64,000 nucleotides of DNA, from positions 1 to 64,000 of the forward strand of contig CALDYP010000017.1 in the NCBI GenBank assembly GCA_937944445.1, read 5' to 3'. This DNA comes from an uncultured Anaerolineae bacterium (GTDB lineage Bacteria > Chloroflexota > Anaerolineae > Aggregatilineales > Phototrophicaceae). Below the pieces are notes generated by a model, which ran no database searches, had not been told where the DNA came from, and was given only the letters and a program-made list of their open reading frames with translations. Position numbers and translations under genes: made by a program. Of this stretch, positions 17,459 through 26,550 are shown piece after piece; positions within the stretch are counted from its first letter, which is position 1, and the number at the start of each line of letters is the position of its first letter.

Positions 17459-17557
17459 CTCAACAAACAGCGAGATCATTGCAGATTGGTCATATTTCAA
17501 ACAGAATCGTGAACGCAGATCTTGTCGGTAACGTTGCATTGATAAGGCGCATTGAAA

Positions 17558-18655
17558 GTGGCGAAGGTCTTAATCATAGAAGATTTTGACGACTTAAGAA
17601 CGGACTTGGTCGAAATGCTGTCGATTGAAGGGTTCACGACCTTCGGCGCGTGCGATGGCCAAGAAGGGATTGAGATGGCCATCAGCCAACTGCCGGACAT
17701 CATCATCTGCGATGTGATGATGCCCCACGTGAACGGGTATGAAGTCCTTGAGCAGTTGCGCGCGCATCCTGCTACTAAGACGATCCCGTTTGTGTTTCTC
17801 ACCAGTCGATCAGAGTATGAAAGTCAGCGTTTTGCCATGCTGCATGGGGCAGACGATTACCTAGCAAAGCCTTTCAGTGTGACGGAGCTGCTAGAGGTGA
17901 TCCGTGTGCAGCTAAAGAAGGCAGATGACGCCCGCGAAGCCGCTGATAAGCAGATGGAAGACCTGCGCTTGAACATCATCTCAGCCATGCCGCATGAGCT
18001 GCGCACGCCGCTTAACGCGATCCTCGGCTTTAGCGAGGTGATGATGTTGGAAGCGGACACGCTGAAACCTGAGAAGGTCAAAGAGTGGGCGCAGTTCATC
18101 CACAACGCCGGAATGCGACTGCTGCGCATGACTGAGAATTACTTGGTGTATGCGCGCGTCAGCGTGGCGCTGAACGACACTGAGGAGCGCGAAGACATTC
18201 GCAAGCAGGTCTTGGCCCATCCGCAAGATCTGCTCGTGCAGCAGGCGCAGCAGACCGCTGAGCGGCACAGTCGCAGCCGTGACTTGGTGGTTCAGGTGCA
18301 GCCTGTTGATGCCATTCAATGCAGTTATATGTACTTTGCAAAAATTATCGAAGAGTTGATCGACAACGCCTGCAAGTTCAGCGAAGTTGACAAACCCATC
18401 ACCATTTGGGCTGGCAGCGAGCCGCCTTACTACATGATTTATGTGGAAGATCAGGGGCGCGGCATCAGCCCGGAATATCTGTCGAAGATCGGCGCGTACA
18501 TGCAGTTTGACCGTTGGTTTTACGAGCAGCAGGGTACAGGGCTGGGGCTGGGGATCGTCGTTCAGATCGTGCGGCTGCATGAGGGCGTGTTCGATGTGAC
18601 GTCCTCGCCCGGCAAGGGCACACAAGTCAAGATCGGCTTCAAGCTCAGCAACTGA
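17558..18655 (+). CDS. receiver-histidine kinase (atypical hybrid, receiver first)
   Basis: 365-aa soluble sensor kinase. The N-terminal receiver (1-120) has D52 in IIICDVMMP and K104 in YLAKP. A coiled linker is followed by HisKA with H146 in AMPHELRTP, then a HATPase_c domain with N box ELIDNACKF, G1 EDQGRGI and G2 GTGLGLGIV. All catalytic motifs are present. A receiver ahead of the kinase suggests that phosphorylation by another kinase modulates it. The start is taken as GTG 17558, because VAKVLIIED is the normal receiver start and AAGG lies 10 nt upstream; TTG at 17552 is the alternative. It is divergent from the 621-aa receiver protein, with element copy B between them. Confidence 0.88.
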   Translation: MAKVLIIEDFDDLRTDLVEMLSIEGFTTFGACDGQEGIEMAISQLPDIIICDVMMPHVNGYEVLEQLRAHPATKTIPFVFLTSRSEYESQRFAMLHGADDYLAKPFSVTELLEVIRVQLKKADDAREAADKQMEDLRLNIISAMPHELRTPLNAILGFSEVMMLEADTLKPEKVKEWAQFIHNAGMRLLRMTENYLVYARVSVALNDTEEREDIRKQVLAHPQDLLVQQAQQTAERHSRSRDLVVQVQPVDAIQCSYMYFAKIIEELIDNACKFSEVDKPITIWAGSEPPYYMIYVEDQGRGISPEYLSKIGAYMQFDRWFYEQQGTGLGLGIVVQIVRLHEGVFDVTSSPGKGTQVKIGFKLSN

Positions 18656-18670
18656 GCTTGCCAGCGGTGT

Positions 18671-18699
18671 TTGGTGTAATTTTCAAAGACCGTTATAAT
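18671..18699 (+). promoter_or_regulatory. promoter of the LysM lipoprotein gene
   Basis: TTGGTG (18671-18676) and TATAAT (18694-18699) are separated by exactly 17 bp, about 80 bp before the ATG at 18782. It begins 16 bp after the kinase stop codon, so the lipoprotein gene is transcribed independently. Confidence 0.6.
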
Positions 18700-18781
18700 C
18701 ACAAGCAGGTCAGCTGCTCCAGTTGGCCGTTGATTGGTGCGCATAACGGGGCTAAGGCAGCGTACAACCCGGAGGTCATTC

Positions 18782-19786
18782 ATGAACATACTGAGAAATC
18801 CATGGCGGTTGGCCGCGGCGTGTGGGTTGGTTTTGCTGGTGGCGACCGCCTGCTATCAGAACATCGATGAGAATGGCAATCCGGCGGCGCTCTCGATGGG
18901 GCTGCCGACTGCAACGGTTACGCCCTTCCCCACGGCGACAGACACCCCAACCCCCACTGAAGAATTCGCCGCGGAGGTGGCGACCGAGGAAACGCCGCCT
19001 GAGGCCACTTTTGACCTGTTCCCCTCTGAGACGCCGACTTTTGAATTCACCTTCGATGACCCCAATGAAACCCCCAGCCTGCTAGATTTCGACACGCTGC
19101 AATTGACCTTCAACGCCCCACCGCCGCAGGATATGCTGCTGGGCGATGTGGGCGGGCCGTTTGGAACGCCCACGCCCACCCCAATTGTGATCGTCCAGAT
19201 TGACAACTTCTCGCTGACGTCCACGCAGTTCGTGCTGGACGTGACGCAAACGCAGGAAGCGTCTTTCACTCAGACGGCGGTCGCGCTTGGGATTGGGGAA
19301 GAACCGACCTTCCCGCCGTTTGCAACAGACGCCCCCGACGTGTTCTTTCCAACGCCGACGCCCACCCCGTTTGACATAGGCCGCCCGGCGGTGTGCATCC
19401 ACATCGTGCAGCCGGGCGAGAACCTCTTCCGCTTGTCGCTGCGCTATGGCGTGTCGGTCAACGATCTAGCGGTGGCGAACGGCATTTCCAACATCCAGTT
19501 GATCCGCGTCAATCAGCAGATCACGATCCCCGGCTGTGGCACAACCGGCGTGTTCCCGCCGCCGACGCCGCTGCCCTCGGGTGCAGGTGGCATTGGCGGC
19601 CCCGGCGATGGCGTGACAGGCCAGACGGCGGCCATTTGCAGCCAGCACCTCGTTCAGCAGTACGAGACTCTCTTCCAAATTTCGCTGCGTTATGGCGTGC
19701 CGATGCAGAGCATCATCAACGCCAACAACATCACCAACCCCAACATCATCATCATGGCGACGACGCTTCAGATCCCGTGCTCGTAA
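18782..19786 (+). CDS. LysM-domain lipoprotein
   Basis: 334-aa secreted protein. The N-terminal signal has lipobox VATAC, so Cys24 or its neighbour would be lipidated and the protein anchored to the outside of the membrane. Residues 40-200 are Thr/Pro-rich with repeated TPTPT-type stretches, a likely wall-spanning stalk. Two LysM domains follow: one starting CIHIVQPGENLFRLSLRYGV (about 202-250) and one starting CSQHLVQQYETLFQISLRYGV (about 283-334). LysM domains bind N-acetylglucosamine-containing glycans, so it probably tethers to peptidoglycan. GGAGGT lies 5 nt before the ATG at 18782, which excludes the frame opening at 18734. A strong terminator follows. Confidence 0.88.
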   Translation: MNILRNPWRLAAACGLVLLVATACYQNIDENGNPAALSMGLPTATVTPFPTATDTPTPTEEFAAEVATEETPPEATFDLFPSETPTFEFTFDDPNETPSLLDFDTLQLTFNAPPPQDMLLGDVGGPFGTPTPTPIVIVQIDNFSLTSTQFVLDVTQTQEASFTQTAVALGIGEEPTFPPFATDAPDVFFPTPTPTPFDIGRPAVCIHIVQPGENLFRLSLRYGVSVNDLAVANGISNIQLIRVNQQITIPGCGTTGVFPPPTPLPSGAGGIGGPGDGVTGQTAAICSQHLVQQYETLFQISLRYGVPMQSIINANNITNPNIIIMATTLQIPCS

Positions 19787-19806
19787 GGTGAGGCTTAAGC
19801 AGGGGG

Positions 19807-19831
19807 AAGGGCGGCCTAGACCGCCCTTTTT
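19807..19831 (+). terminator. Rho-independent terminator after the LysM gene
   Basis: AAGGGCGG pairs with CCGCCCTT across a 6-nt loop, followed by a run of five T. It lies 20 bp after the stop codon. Confidence 0.85.
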
Positions 19832-19858
19832 GTTGGATCACAGCAGGAAGGTTGAACG

Positions 19859-20389
19859 ATGAACGAACAGAGCAACGACAAACAAGTGATTTATAATGGG
19901 CGAGTGATTCACGTGGAACTGCATGAGGTCACACTGGCCAACGGAAACCGCGCAAAGCGCGAGCTGGTGCGCCACCCGGGCGCAGTGGCTGTCGTCCCAC
20001 TGGAGCCGGATGGTCAGGTCGTGTTAGTGGAGCAGTTTCGCTTTGCGGCCGGGCGCGTGCTGCTGGAGATCCCCGCAGGGACGCTGGAAGCGGGCGAAGA
20101 CCCCGACCAGTGCGCGGAGCGCGAACTGCGCGAGGAAACTGGCCTGCGCCCGGGCCGCCTCGACAAGCTAGGCGGGATCTACGTTGCGCCCGGCTACACC
20201 ACGGAGTTTATTCATCTCTACCTTGCGCGTGAGCTGACGCCTGACCCGCTGGCGATGGACGCCGACGAGGACATCCACGTGGTGCGGCTGCCGCTGGCAG
20301 CCGCGCTGGCGAAGATCGACGCTGGCGAGATCATCGACGGCAAAACGGTGAGCGCGCTGCTGCGGGTGGCGCGCCGCTTAGGCGTGTGA
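19859..20389 (+). CDS. Nudix hydrolase, ADP-ribose pyrophosphatase type
   Basis: 176-aa enzyme predicted to split ADP-ribose or related nucleoside diphosphate sugars. The Nudix box runs from GTLEAGED through CAERELREETGL (about 81-103) with the REExEExGL metal-binding core. The N-terminal beta domain (VIYNGRVIHVELHEV) and AGRVLLEIPAGTLE before the box are typical of the NudF/YqkG group. AGGAAGG lies upstream of the ATG. It sits after a terminator and before the rplS promoter, so it may be monocistronic. Confidence 0.9.
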   Translation: MNEQSNDKQVIYNGRVIHVELHEVTLANGNRAKRELVRHPGAVAVVPLEPDGQVVLVEQFRFAAGRVLLEIPAGTLEAGEDPDQCAERELREETGLRPGRLDKLGGIYVAPGYTTEFIHLYLARELTPDPLAMDADEDIHVVRLPLAAALAKIDAGEIIDGKTVSALLRVARRLGV

Positions 20390-20396
20390 TTTTGCC

Positions 20397-20425
20397 TTGT
20401 TATCGCTTGGGTGCGTCTGTATAAT
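20397..20425 (+). promoter_or_regulatory. promoter of rplS
   Basis: TTGTTA (20397-20402) and TATAAT (20420-20425) are spaced exactly 17 bp apart. Transcription would start near 20432, leaving a leader of about 55 nt before the GTG start at 20488. Confidence 0.7.
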
Positions 20426-20487
20426 CATCGTTCGTTTGATTCGTCTTGATGCCGCCGCGAAGGCGCATGGTGAGAAGGGTAAGTAGC

Positions 20488-20844
20488 GTGAACGAGCTAA
20501 TGAACGCGCTGGCGATGACCGATCGGGGTCATCCGCAGGTAGAAGCCGGCGATACAGTCAAGGTGCACGTGCGCATCGTAGAAGGCGAGCGTGAGCGCGT
20601 GCAGGTGTTTCAAGGGGTGGTGATCCGCGTGCGCAAGGGCGGCAACGACGCCAACTTCACGGTGCGGCGGCTAGCCTCGCATGGGATCGGCGTAGAGCGT
20701 ACCTTCTTGCTGAAAAGCCCGCGCATCGACAAGATCGAAATCCTGCGCCGCAGCAAGGTGCGCCGCGCGCAGCTTTACTACCTGCGCAACCTGCGCGGCA
20801 AGTCGGCGCGTCTGAAAGAGCGCCGCATGCCGACCAACAAGTAG
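20488..20844 (+). CDS. rplS: 50S ribosomal protein L19
   Basis: 118-aa large-subunit protein located at the 30S-50S interface. The sequence [25 protein letters not shown] is the standard L19 start, and [12 protein letters not shown] and [17 protein letters not shown] are conserved. The start is GTG at 20488, with AAGGG 8 nt upstream. The longer frame from 20446 would add 14 basic residues not found in L19. It is preceded by its own promoter. The usual neighbours (rpsP, rimM, trmD) are absent. Confidence 0.95.
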   Translation: MNELMNALAMTDRGHPQVEAGDTVKVHVRIVEGERERVQVFQGVVIRVRKGGNDANFTVRRLASHGIGVERTFLLKSPRIDKIEILRRSKVRRAQLYYLRNLRGKSARLKERRMPTNK

Positions 20845-20856
20845 CGCCCTCGGCCT

Positions 20857-21600
20857 ATGCTGCGCCCATTGATTGGCATTACGGCTTACACGCGCAACTA
20901 TATCGAAAAAGGCTGGGATTTTGACGTTTCCTACGCGCAGAACGCTGTCGCTGTTGAGGCGGCGGGGGGGCTGCCGGTGTTGATCCCGGCTAAAGTGAGC
21001 ATGGAGACGCTGCGCGCGATCTATCAACGGTTGGACGGCGTGCTGCTGCCCGGTGGCGGTGATGTTGACCCGGTGGAATATCAAGCGGAGCGCCACCCGA
21101 CGACCGGCAACATCGACCATGACCGCGACCGCACCGAGATCGCCCTGACGCGCTGGGCGTGGGAAGACAGCCTGCCCGCGTTTGGCATTTGCCGCGGCAT
21201 CCAAGTGATGAACGTAGCGTTGGGTGGCTCGCTGATTCAAGATGTGCCGTCGTTGGTGGCGCAGCCGCTGCGCCATGACCTTGACCCGGGCGAGACGCGC
21301 TCGCGCATCCTACACGACGTAACGCTGGCCGAGGACAGCCGCCTTGCGCAGATCATCGGCCAAGCCCAAGTGCCCGTGAACAGCATTCACCATCAAGCGA
21401 TTCAGACGCCCGCGCCGGTGCTGCGTGTGGTGGGCTATGCGCCAGACGGCGTGATCGAAGCGGTGGAAGTGGCCGAGAAGCCCTTCTTCGCGGCGGTGCA
21501 GTGGCATCCGGAGGATATGATCGACGATGAGCGCATGCTGCGCGTGTTCCGCGCTTTTGTGGAAGCGGCCCGCGAGCGCATGACGACAGCGCGCGCTTGA
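20857..21600 (+). CDS. class I glutamine amidotransferase-like hydrolase (peptidase C26)
   Basis: 247-aa protein of the gamma-glutamyl hydrolase / PuuD group. The nucleophile elbow is FGICRGIQVMN with the catalytic Cys about residue 110, and the His-x-Glu pair is AVQWHPEDM (about 216). LLPGGGDVDP near residue 65 is the conserved oxyanion segment. Enzymes of this group cleave gamma-glutamyl amides such as gamma-glutamyl-GABA in polyamine breakdown; no other put-type genes are nearby, so the substrate is open. It starts 12 bp after rplS, probably on the same transcript, and ends at a strong terminator. Confidence 0.88.
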   Translation: MLRPLIGITAYTRNYIEKGWDFDVSYAQNAVAVEAAGGLPVLIPAKVSMETLRAIYQRLDGVLLPGGGDVDPVEYQAERHPTTGNIDHDRDRTEIALTRWAWEDSLPAFGICRGIQVMNVALGGSLIQDVPSLVAQPLRHDLDPGETRSRILHDVTLAEDSRLAQIIGQAQVPVNSIHHQAIQTPAPVLRVVGYAPDGVIEAVEVAEKPFFAAVQWHPEDMIDDERMLRVFRAFVEAARERMTTARA

Positions 21601-21617
21601 GTGACCCCCTAGAAATG

Positions 21618-21644
21618 AAAAGACCCCGCGCAGGGGTCTTTTTT
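21618..21644 (+). terminator. bidirectional Rho-independent terminator
   Basis: AAAAGACCCC pairs with GGGGTCTTTT across loop GCGCA, with six T following on the plus strand and A runs on the other side. It lies between two convergent genes (stops at 21600 and 21649) and could end both transcripts. Confidence 0.88.
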
Positions 21645-21648
21645 GTCG

Positions 21649-23253
21649 CTACTTCAGCATGTAGTGCGTGCCTTTTTTGCTGCCGACCTTGAGCAGGATG
21701 CCTTTTTCGACCATGTCGACGAGGTCGAGGCGCAGCGTCTCGGAGCTGATGCCCTGACACAGGTTGCGGTACTCACGGTTGGTGATGGAGCCGTGCTCGC
21801 GGATGTATTGCAGGGCGCGCGCTTGGCGGTAGTTGGTGTTGCGCGTCCATTCGGGGGCGCGCGGCTTCTCACGGGCGTTGAAGAGCGTCACGGCGAAGCT
21901 GTAGGGGCGCGCGTCAAAGCTCGGCGGGCGATGCCCCGCCTGTTCCATCACCTCCATCATGCGGTCGATGCCTAGCCCCAACTCTTCGATGTAGCCCCAC
22001 TGGAACAGGCCGTTGACGATGCGCGGGTTGCGGCTGAAGTGCTCGTCTTTGATGTTCTCGATGGTGATGAAAGCAGGCAGCCCACCGGGGCTGATGACCT
22101 CAAGGCGGTCAGAGTACATGCGGATCTCGATGCGCCGCCCGCGGATGCGATAGTCGCGATGGCAGATGCTGTTCACGATGGCCTCGCGGACGGCGAACTG
22201 TGGGTACTCGGTGCGCTCTTCACGCTCAAGGCCTTTGACGACGGCACTCACCGCCATTTCGCTCCAGATGAGGTTCCATGAGGCCTCGATCAGGCGCGGG
22301 AGCGGGCCGGTCAGCTCTTCGCGGCGGGTGTAACCGGCGAGGCCGCTCTCGCCGCGCGGCTGCGTCCCGACGAATTTAGCGAACACGACGCCGCTCTGTG
22401 GGAGCCACTGCTGCGGATAGTCGGTGAACATCAGCACGCCCATGATAGTCGGCTTGCCGTCCGCGTTGAGCGCGCCAATCTCTTGGAGCAAGTCTTCGAC
22501 GTTGCCGTTGAACGGGCGCTTAGTGCGCTCTTGGCGCTTCTCAAGGTATTCCTCGATCATCTTCTTGCTGAAGTCCTCGCGCGTGGCCCCCGGCACAAGG
22601 TCAGACTCGTAGTCGCCGGTGTTCTTGGCGCTGGCCAGCCGCAGGATCTCTTGTCCGCCGAGCGGGCGGTTTTTAGCCCCGCTGCGGATCAACACGCGCC
22701 CATCAGACAAAGCGTGCAGTTCGATGCTGCGCGGGACGCGAATCGCGTACACCGTGTGGAAGGCGGGTTCGGGTTTTTCAGGCGTCGGGGCGGGCGCATC
22801 GACGGCTGGGGGGGCCTCTGGGGTAGGCGCGGCGGTGGCCTCGGGCGCGGTTGTGGCTTCTGGCGCGAGTGCGGTAGAAACGTCTTTTGTGTCAACTTTG
22901 GCTTCGGCGGGGGAGCTGCCAAACTCCAGCGCGAGGGCAGGCTGAAGTGGGGCAACGCTCACCGGCTCGGCGGCCTCTGGCGCAGCTTCAATCGGAATTT
23001 GCAGCTCTTCCCAGCGGTCGAGCACGACGGTCGGGTTGTACAGCTCATCGGCGCTGCGCAGCGCTTTTTGCAGCACGTCGCTGTCGATCTTGGCGCGTGA
23101 GGGTTTGCCGTCGTCGTGCAAGCCGATCACAATCGTGCCGCCTTCGGTGTTGGCAAAGGCGATGAGCGTCTCAGCGATCTGTTTTGCGTCTGCTTTGGCT
23201 AGGAAGGCCATGCGTGGCCCCTGCCCGGCCTTGAGAAGGTCAAGTGTTGCCAT
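21649..23253 (-). CDS. AlbA_2/Schlafen-type ATP-binding protein with interrupted N-domain
   Basis: 534-aa protein related to putative transcriptional regulators of the AlbA_2 plus HATPase_c_4 family. The N-terminal segment (about 20-75, IAETLIAFANTEGGTIVIGLHDDG) is the AlbA-like core. A Pro/Ala/Glu-rich stretch at about 108-165 interrupts it before the fold resumes with VYAIRVPRSIELHALSDGRVLIRSG. Residues 330-420 (REAIVNSICHRDYRIRGRRI, then LGLGIDRM) form the HATPase_c_4 domain, and the last 80 residues look like a winged helix (EHGSITNREYRNLCQ). A DNA-binding regulatory role is likely. The low-complexity insert is unusual. It ends at a shared terminator. Confidence 0.8.
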   Translation of the reverse strand: MATLDLLKAGQGPRMAFLAKADAKQIAETLIAFANTEGGTIVIGLHDDGKPSRAKIDSDVLQKALRSADELYNPTVVLDRWEELQIPIEAAPEAAEPVSVAPLQPALALEFGSSPAEAKVDTKDVSTALAPEATTAPEATAAPTPEAPPAVDAPAPTPEKPEPAFHTVYAIRVPRSIELHALSDGRVLIRSGAKNRPLGGQEILRLASAKNTGDYESDLVPGATREDFSKKMIEEYLEKRQERTKRPFNGNVEDLLQEIGALNADGKPTIMGVLMFTDYPQQWLPQSGVVFAKFVGTQPRGESGLAGYTRREELTGPLPRLIEASWNLIWSEMAVSAVVKGLEREERTEYPQFAVREAIVNSICHRDYRIRGRRIEIRMYSDRLEVISPGGLPAFITIENIKDEHFSRNPRIVNGLFQWGYIEELGLGIDRMMEVMEQAGHRPPSFDARPYSFAVTLFNAREKPRAPEWTRNTNYRQARALQYIREHGSITNREYRNLCQGISSETLRLDLVDMVEKGILLKVGSKKGTHYMLK

Positions 23254-23337
23254 GTCGTTAAGAGACTAATCCAATTGTTCTATAGGACTTCTATTGTATC
23301 AGATTTCTGACACAGGCGCGCACGGTTTTCGCTGTGA

Positions 23338-23412
23338 GGGCGTCTAAAGATGAACAGACAGTCGCGCCGAGCGCTGAAGCGCCCGGCTAGGGCGCGCGCC
23401 CTGAAGGGGGCT
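23338..23412 (+). mobile_element. truncated remnant of the inverted-repeat element, copy D
   Basis: The left end GGGCGTCTAAAGATGAACAG matches the left end of copies A and C with a few changes. The CGAGCGCTGAAGC and GGGCGCGC...CCTGAAGGGGG blocks of the interior are also recognisable. The right half, including the second terminal repeat, is missing after about 23412, where unrelated palindromic sequence begins. No flanking duplication can be assigned. Confidence 0.5.
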
Positions 23413-23462
23413 TTGATCCTCAGCAGAGCTACCAGCTCATCAAGGGGGCTTCAGCCCCTGCG

Positions 23463-23739
23463 CGCTAGCCCGTGGCTTCAGCTGCGGCTGAAGCTTTTTG
23501 AAAAATTAACATGGAACGAAGTCGACATAGGCTAGCACACGCCGAGCAGGGACGCGACCTGTCGCGTCCGCGGGGGCCTCATCCCCCATCCCCTTAGTCT
23601 GTGGGCTGAAGGGGCTTGCCGTGCCCGTGGGAACAGAAAAACGGACAGGGCCGGCCCCGTTCCTACGGTGCGGCGTCTGCAGGGGTTTCCACTGCGGGCG
23701 TGGCTCCGATTTTCAAACTGCATAAGCCACGGGCTAGCG
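23463..23739. repeat. gene-free palindrome-rich stretch bounded by a 16-bp inverted repeat
   Basis: The region 23254-23865 has no credible gene. Within it, CGCTAGCCCGTGGCTT (23463-23478) recurs inverted as AAGCCACGGGCTAGCG (23724-23739), enclosing 277 bp. Inside are two strong hairpins. GCTTCAGC/GCTGAAGC with a T run (23475-23499) is terminator-like, although no plus-strand gene precedes it. GGACGCGAC/GTCGCGTCC (23550-23569) has a 2-nt loop. GGGGC-TTCA-GCCCC lies just to the left. The stretch looks like accumulated repetitive palindromes or the shell of a second element, not a gene. Confidence 0.5.
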
Positions 23740-23755
23740 ATTCTGTCCGTCACCA

Positions 23756-23785
23756 TTGACGGCGCTGTGATGCTCATGAGATACT
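23756..23785 (+). promoter_or_regulatory. possible promoter of the DUF368 gene
   Basis: TTGACG (23756-23761) and GATACT (23780-23785) are separated by 18 bp. They lie about 80 bp before the ATG at 23866, just beyond the palindrome-rich stretch. Confidence 0.4.
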
Positions 23786-23865
23786 CACGCGCTGAGATGC
23801 TGCGCTTGTGTTCATTCGGCGCTGGCATCCGCTCGACGTTTAACGCTTAGGGAGCAGCTTGCCTC

Positions 23866-24801
<936 letters not shown>

Positions 24802-24883
24802 GCTGGCAGCGCCCTGTCAAAGTGCGTTACAATCAAGGTCAGCGTCTGATGAGGCGCTGGCCTTGTTTGTTGAGTGTTGGCTG

Positions 24884-25894
24884 ATGACGATTCGTGCGCT
24901 GCTCAATTTAGCCTCTGACCGCTTGACGACGCTGCCGCTGCTCATCCTCTATTTGACAGACGGTTGCAACAGCCGCTGCGCCACGTGCGACATCTGGCGC
25001 AACCCGCGGCGCAACATGCCGCTGGCGTTGGCCCGCTCACTGGCGGACGCCGTCGATGAGATGGGGGTGCGCTGGGTGCTGCTAAGCGGCGGCGAGGCCA
25101 TGCAGCATCCTGAATGGCCTGCCATTGCGGAAATGTTCCGTGAGCGTGGGGTGCGCGTGCTGCTGCTGACGAATGGGCTGCTCGTGCGCCGCCAAGCCGA
25201 ACTCGTCGCGCAAGTCGTGGATGAACTGTACGTCAGCCTTGACGCGGCCACGCCCGAGCTGTACGCGGCCATCCGCGGCGTGGACGCCTATGATCTTGTG
25301 TTGGAGGGCATTCAACAGGCCAGCGCGGCGGGCGTCCCGGTGACGACGCGCACGACCGTTCAGCGCCGCAACTACCGCCAGATGCCGCAGATCGCAGACG
25401 CTGCGCTAAGGGCAGGGGCGCGCGCAGTCAGCTATCTAGCGGTGGACACAGCCAGCCAGATCGCGTTTGGCGCGCGGCCCGACGACCCCAGCGGTGACGC
25501 CCTCAGCGCCCAAGACTGCGCCGCGCTGGCTGACCTGTTGGATGCGTTTGAGGTCAGCCATGCTGCGCAGTTCGCCGCCGGCCAGATCGCTGAATCGCCT
25601 GCTAAGCTGCGCCGAACGCTGCTGCACTACTTCCGTCGCGACGCAGCATACACGCCGCCGCGCTGCAACGCGCCCCGCCTCAGCGTCGTGGTGGAGTGCG
25701 ACGGGACGATCCGCCCGTGTTACTTCTTGCCCAGCGTGGGCCGACTGACGCCGAACGGCGAACCGCTTGGGCGCGTCGTCAATGGGCAGGCGGCACAGGC
25801 GCTGCGCGCAGCCGTGCGGCAGAAGCAGCGCCCAGAGTGCGAACGCTGTGTGTGTCCGCTCTATATGAGCGCCCGGGCGCTAGTGCGGATGTGA
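24884..25894 (+). CDS. radical SAM protein with SPASM-like C terminus
   Basis: 336-aa enzyme. The cluster motif CNSRCATC (about 27-34) binds the catalytic 4Fe-4S cluster and SAM; WVLLSGGEAMQHPEW is the GGE motif. Cysteines near the C terminus (CNAP, then CDGTIRPCYF and CERCVCPL) form a SPASM/twitch-like auxiliary cluster region. Such proteins modify peptides or act as sulfatase-type maturases. No short precursor peptide is visible beside it, so the substrate is unknown. The ATG at 24884 gives the normal start MTIRALLNLAS; the open frame extends upstream into the DUF368 gene. The following methyltransferase overlaps it by 4 bp. Confidence 0.85.
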   Translation: MTIRALLNLASDRLTTLPLLILYLTDGCNSRCATCDIWRNPRRNMPLALARSLADAVDEMGVRWVLLSGGEAMQHPEWPAIAEMFRERGVRVLLLTNGLLVRRQAELVAQVVDELYVSLDAATPELYAAIRGVDAYDLVLEGIQQASAAGVPVTTRTTVQRRNYRQMPQIADAALRAGARAVSYLAVDTASQIAFGARPDDPSGDALSAQDCAALADLLDAFEVSHAAQFAAGQIAESPAKLRRTLLHYFRRDAAYTPPRCNAPRLSVVVECDGTIRPCYFLPSVGRLTPNGEPLGRVVNGQAAQALRAAVRQKQRPECERCVCPLYMSARALVRM

Positions 25895-26550
25895 GGCTGC
25901 CCGGTCGTCTGCGCGTCTTGCCGAGCCGCGCGGCCTATGCGCTGTGGGCAGCACGCTATCCAGCTGAGGCGCACAACCCCCTCATGACGTTGGAGCAAAC
26001 GGCGATGCTGGCGCTGCTGCCAGATGTGCGCGGCGTGCGGGTGCTGGACGCTGCGAGCGGCACGGGGCGCTATGCGCGCTTGTTGGCGGCGCGTGGCGCG
26101 CAAGTCGTCGCGTGTGATCACAGCCTCGACATGCTGCGCTTGGCGGAGGGGGCGCGCTGCGGCGGGGACTTGCTGCGGCTGCCGTTTGGGGCGGGGTCGT
26201 TCGACGGCGTGGTGTGCGCGCTGGCCATCGGCCACACACCAGCGCTGGGAGCGGCCATCAGCGAACTAGGGCGCGTGCTGCAGGGGGGCGGCTGGCTGCT
26301 CGTGAGCGATCTGCATCCATACCAGACGCTGCGCGGGGCACAGCGCACTTTCCGCGGCGTGGACGGACGGCATTACGCGGTAGAGCACCACTTGCACACG
26401 CTGGAGGCAACGCTCAACGCGCTGACTTCAGCAGGCTTCGTGCTAGAGGCGATCCGCGAGCCGCAGCACGCGGGCTGGCCAGTCGCGCTGGTGTGGCGTG
26501 CGCGTCGCCTCAGCGCCCCCCACGCGCCAGAAAGTACCCCCCCACGATGA
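25891..26550 (+). CDS. class I SAM-dependent methyltransferase
   Basis: 219-aa methyltransferase. The SAM site is VRVLDAASGTGRYARLLA (about 49-66), followed by an acidic residue (VVACDHS) and the usual beta4 segment FDGVVCALAIGHT. The start is taken as GTG 25891, whose GTGA overlaps the stop codon of the radical SAM gene, so the two are translationally coupled and probably act on the same product. Earlier starts in the same frame would lie inside the radical SAM gene. The substrate is unknown. The 3' end overlaps a convergent small membrane gene by 41 bp. Confidence 0.8.
   Translation: MRLPGRLRVLPSRAAYALWAARYPAEAHNPLMTLEQTAMLALLPDVRGVRVLDAASGTGRYARLLAARGAQVVACDHSLDMLRLAEGARCGGDLLRLPFGAGSFDGVVCALAIGHTPALGAAISELGRVLQGGGWLLVSDLHPYQTLRGAQRTFRGVDGRHYAVEHHLHTLEATLNALTSAGFVLEAIREPQHAGWPVALVWRARRLSAPHAPESTPPR

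Noticed and set aside
23475-23499. Transcription terminator
   Set aside because: The hairpin and T run look right for the plus strand, but no plus-strand gene precedes it. It is described as part of the palindrome-rich stretch instead.
23350-23535. 61-codon open frame in the gene-free stretch
   Set aside because: It lies across the broken element copy and palindromes, has no ribosome-binding site and is Arg/Leu/Ser-rich without motifs.
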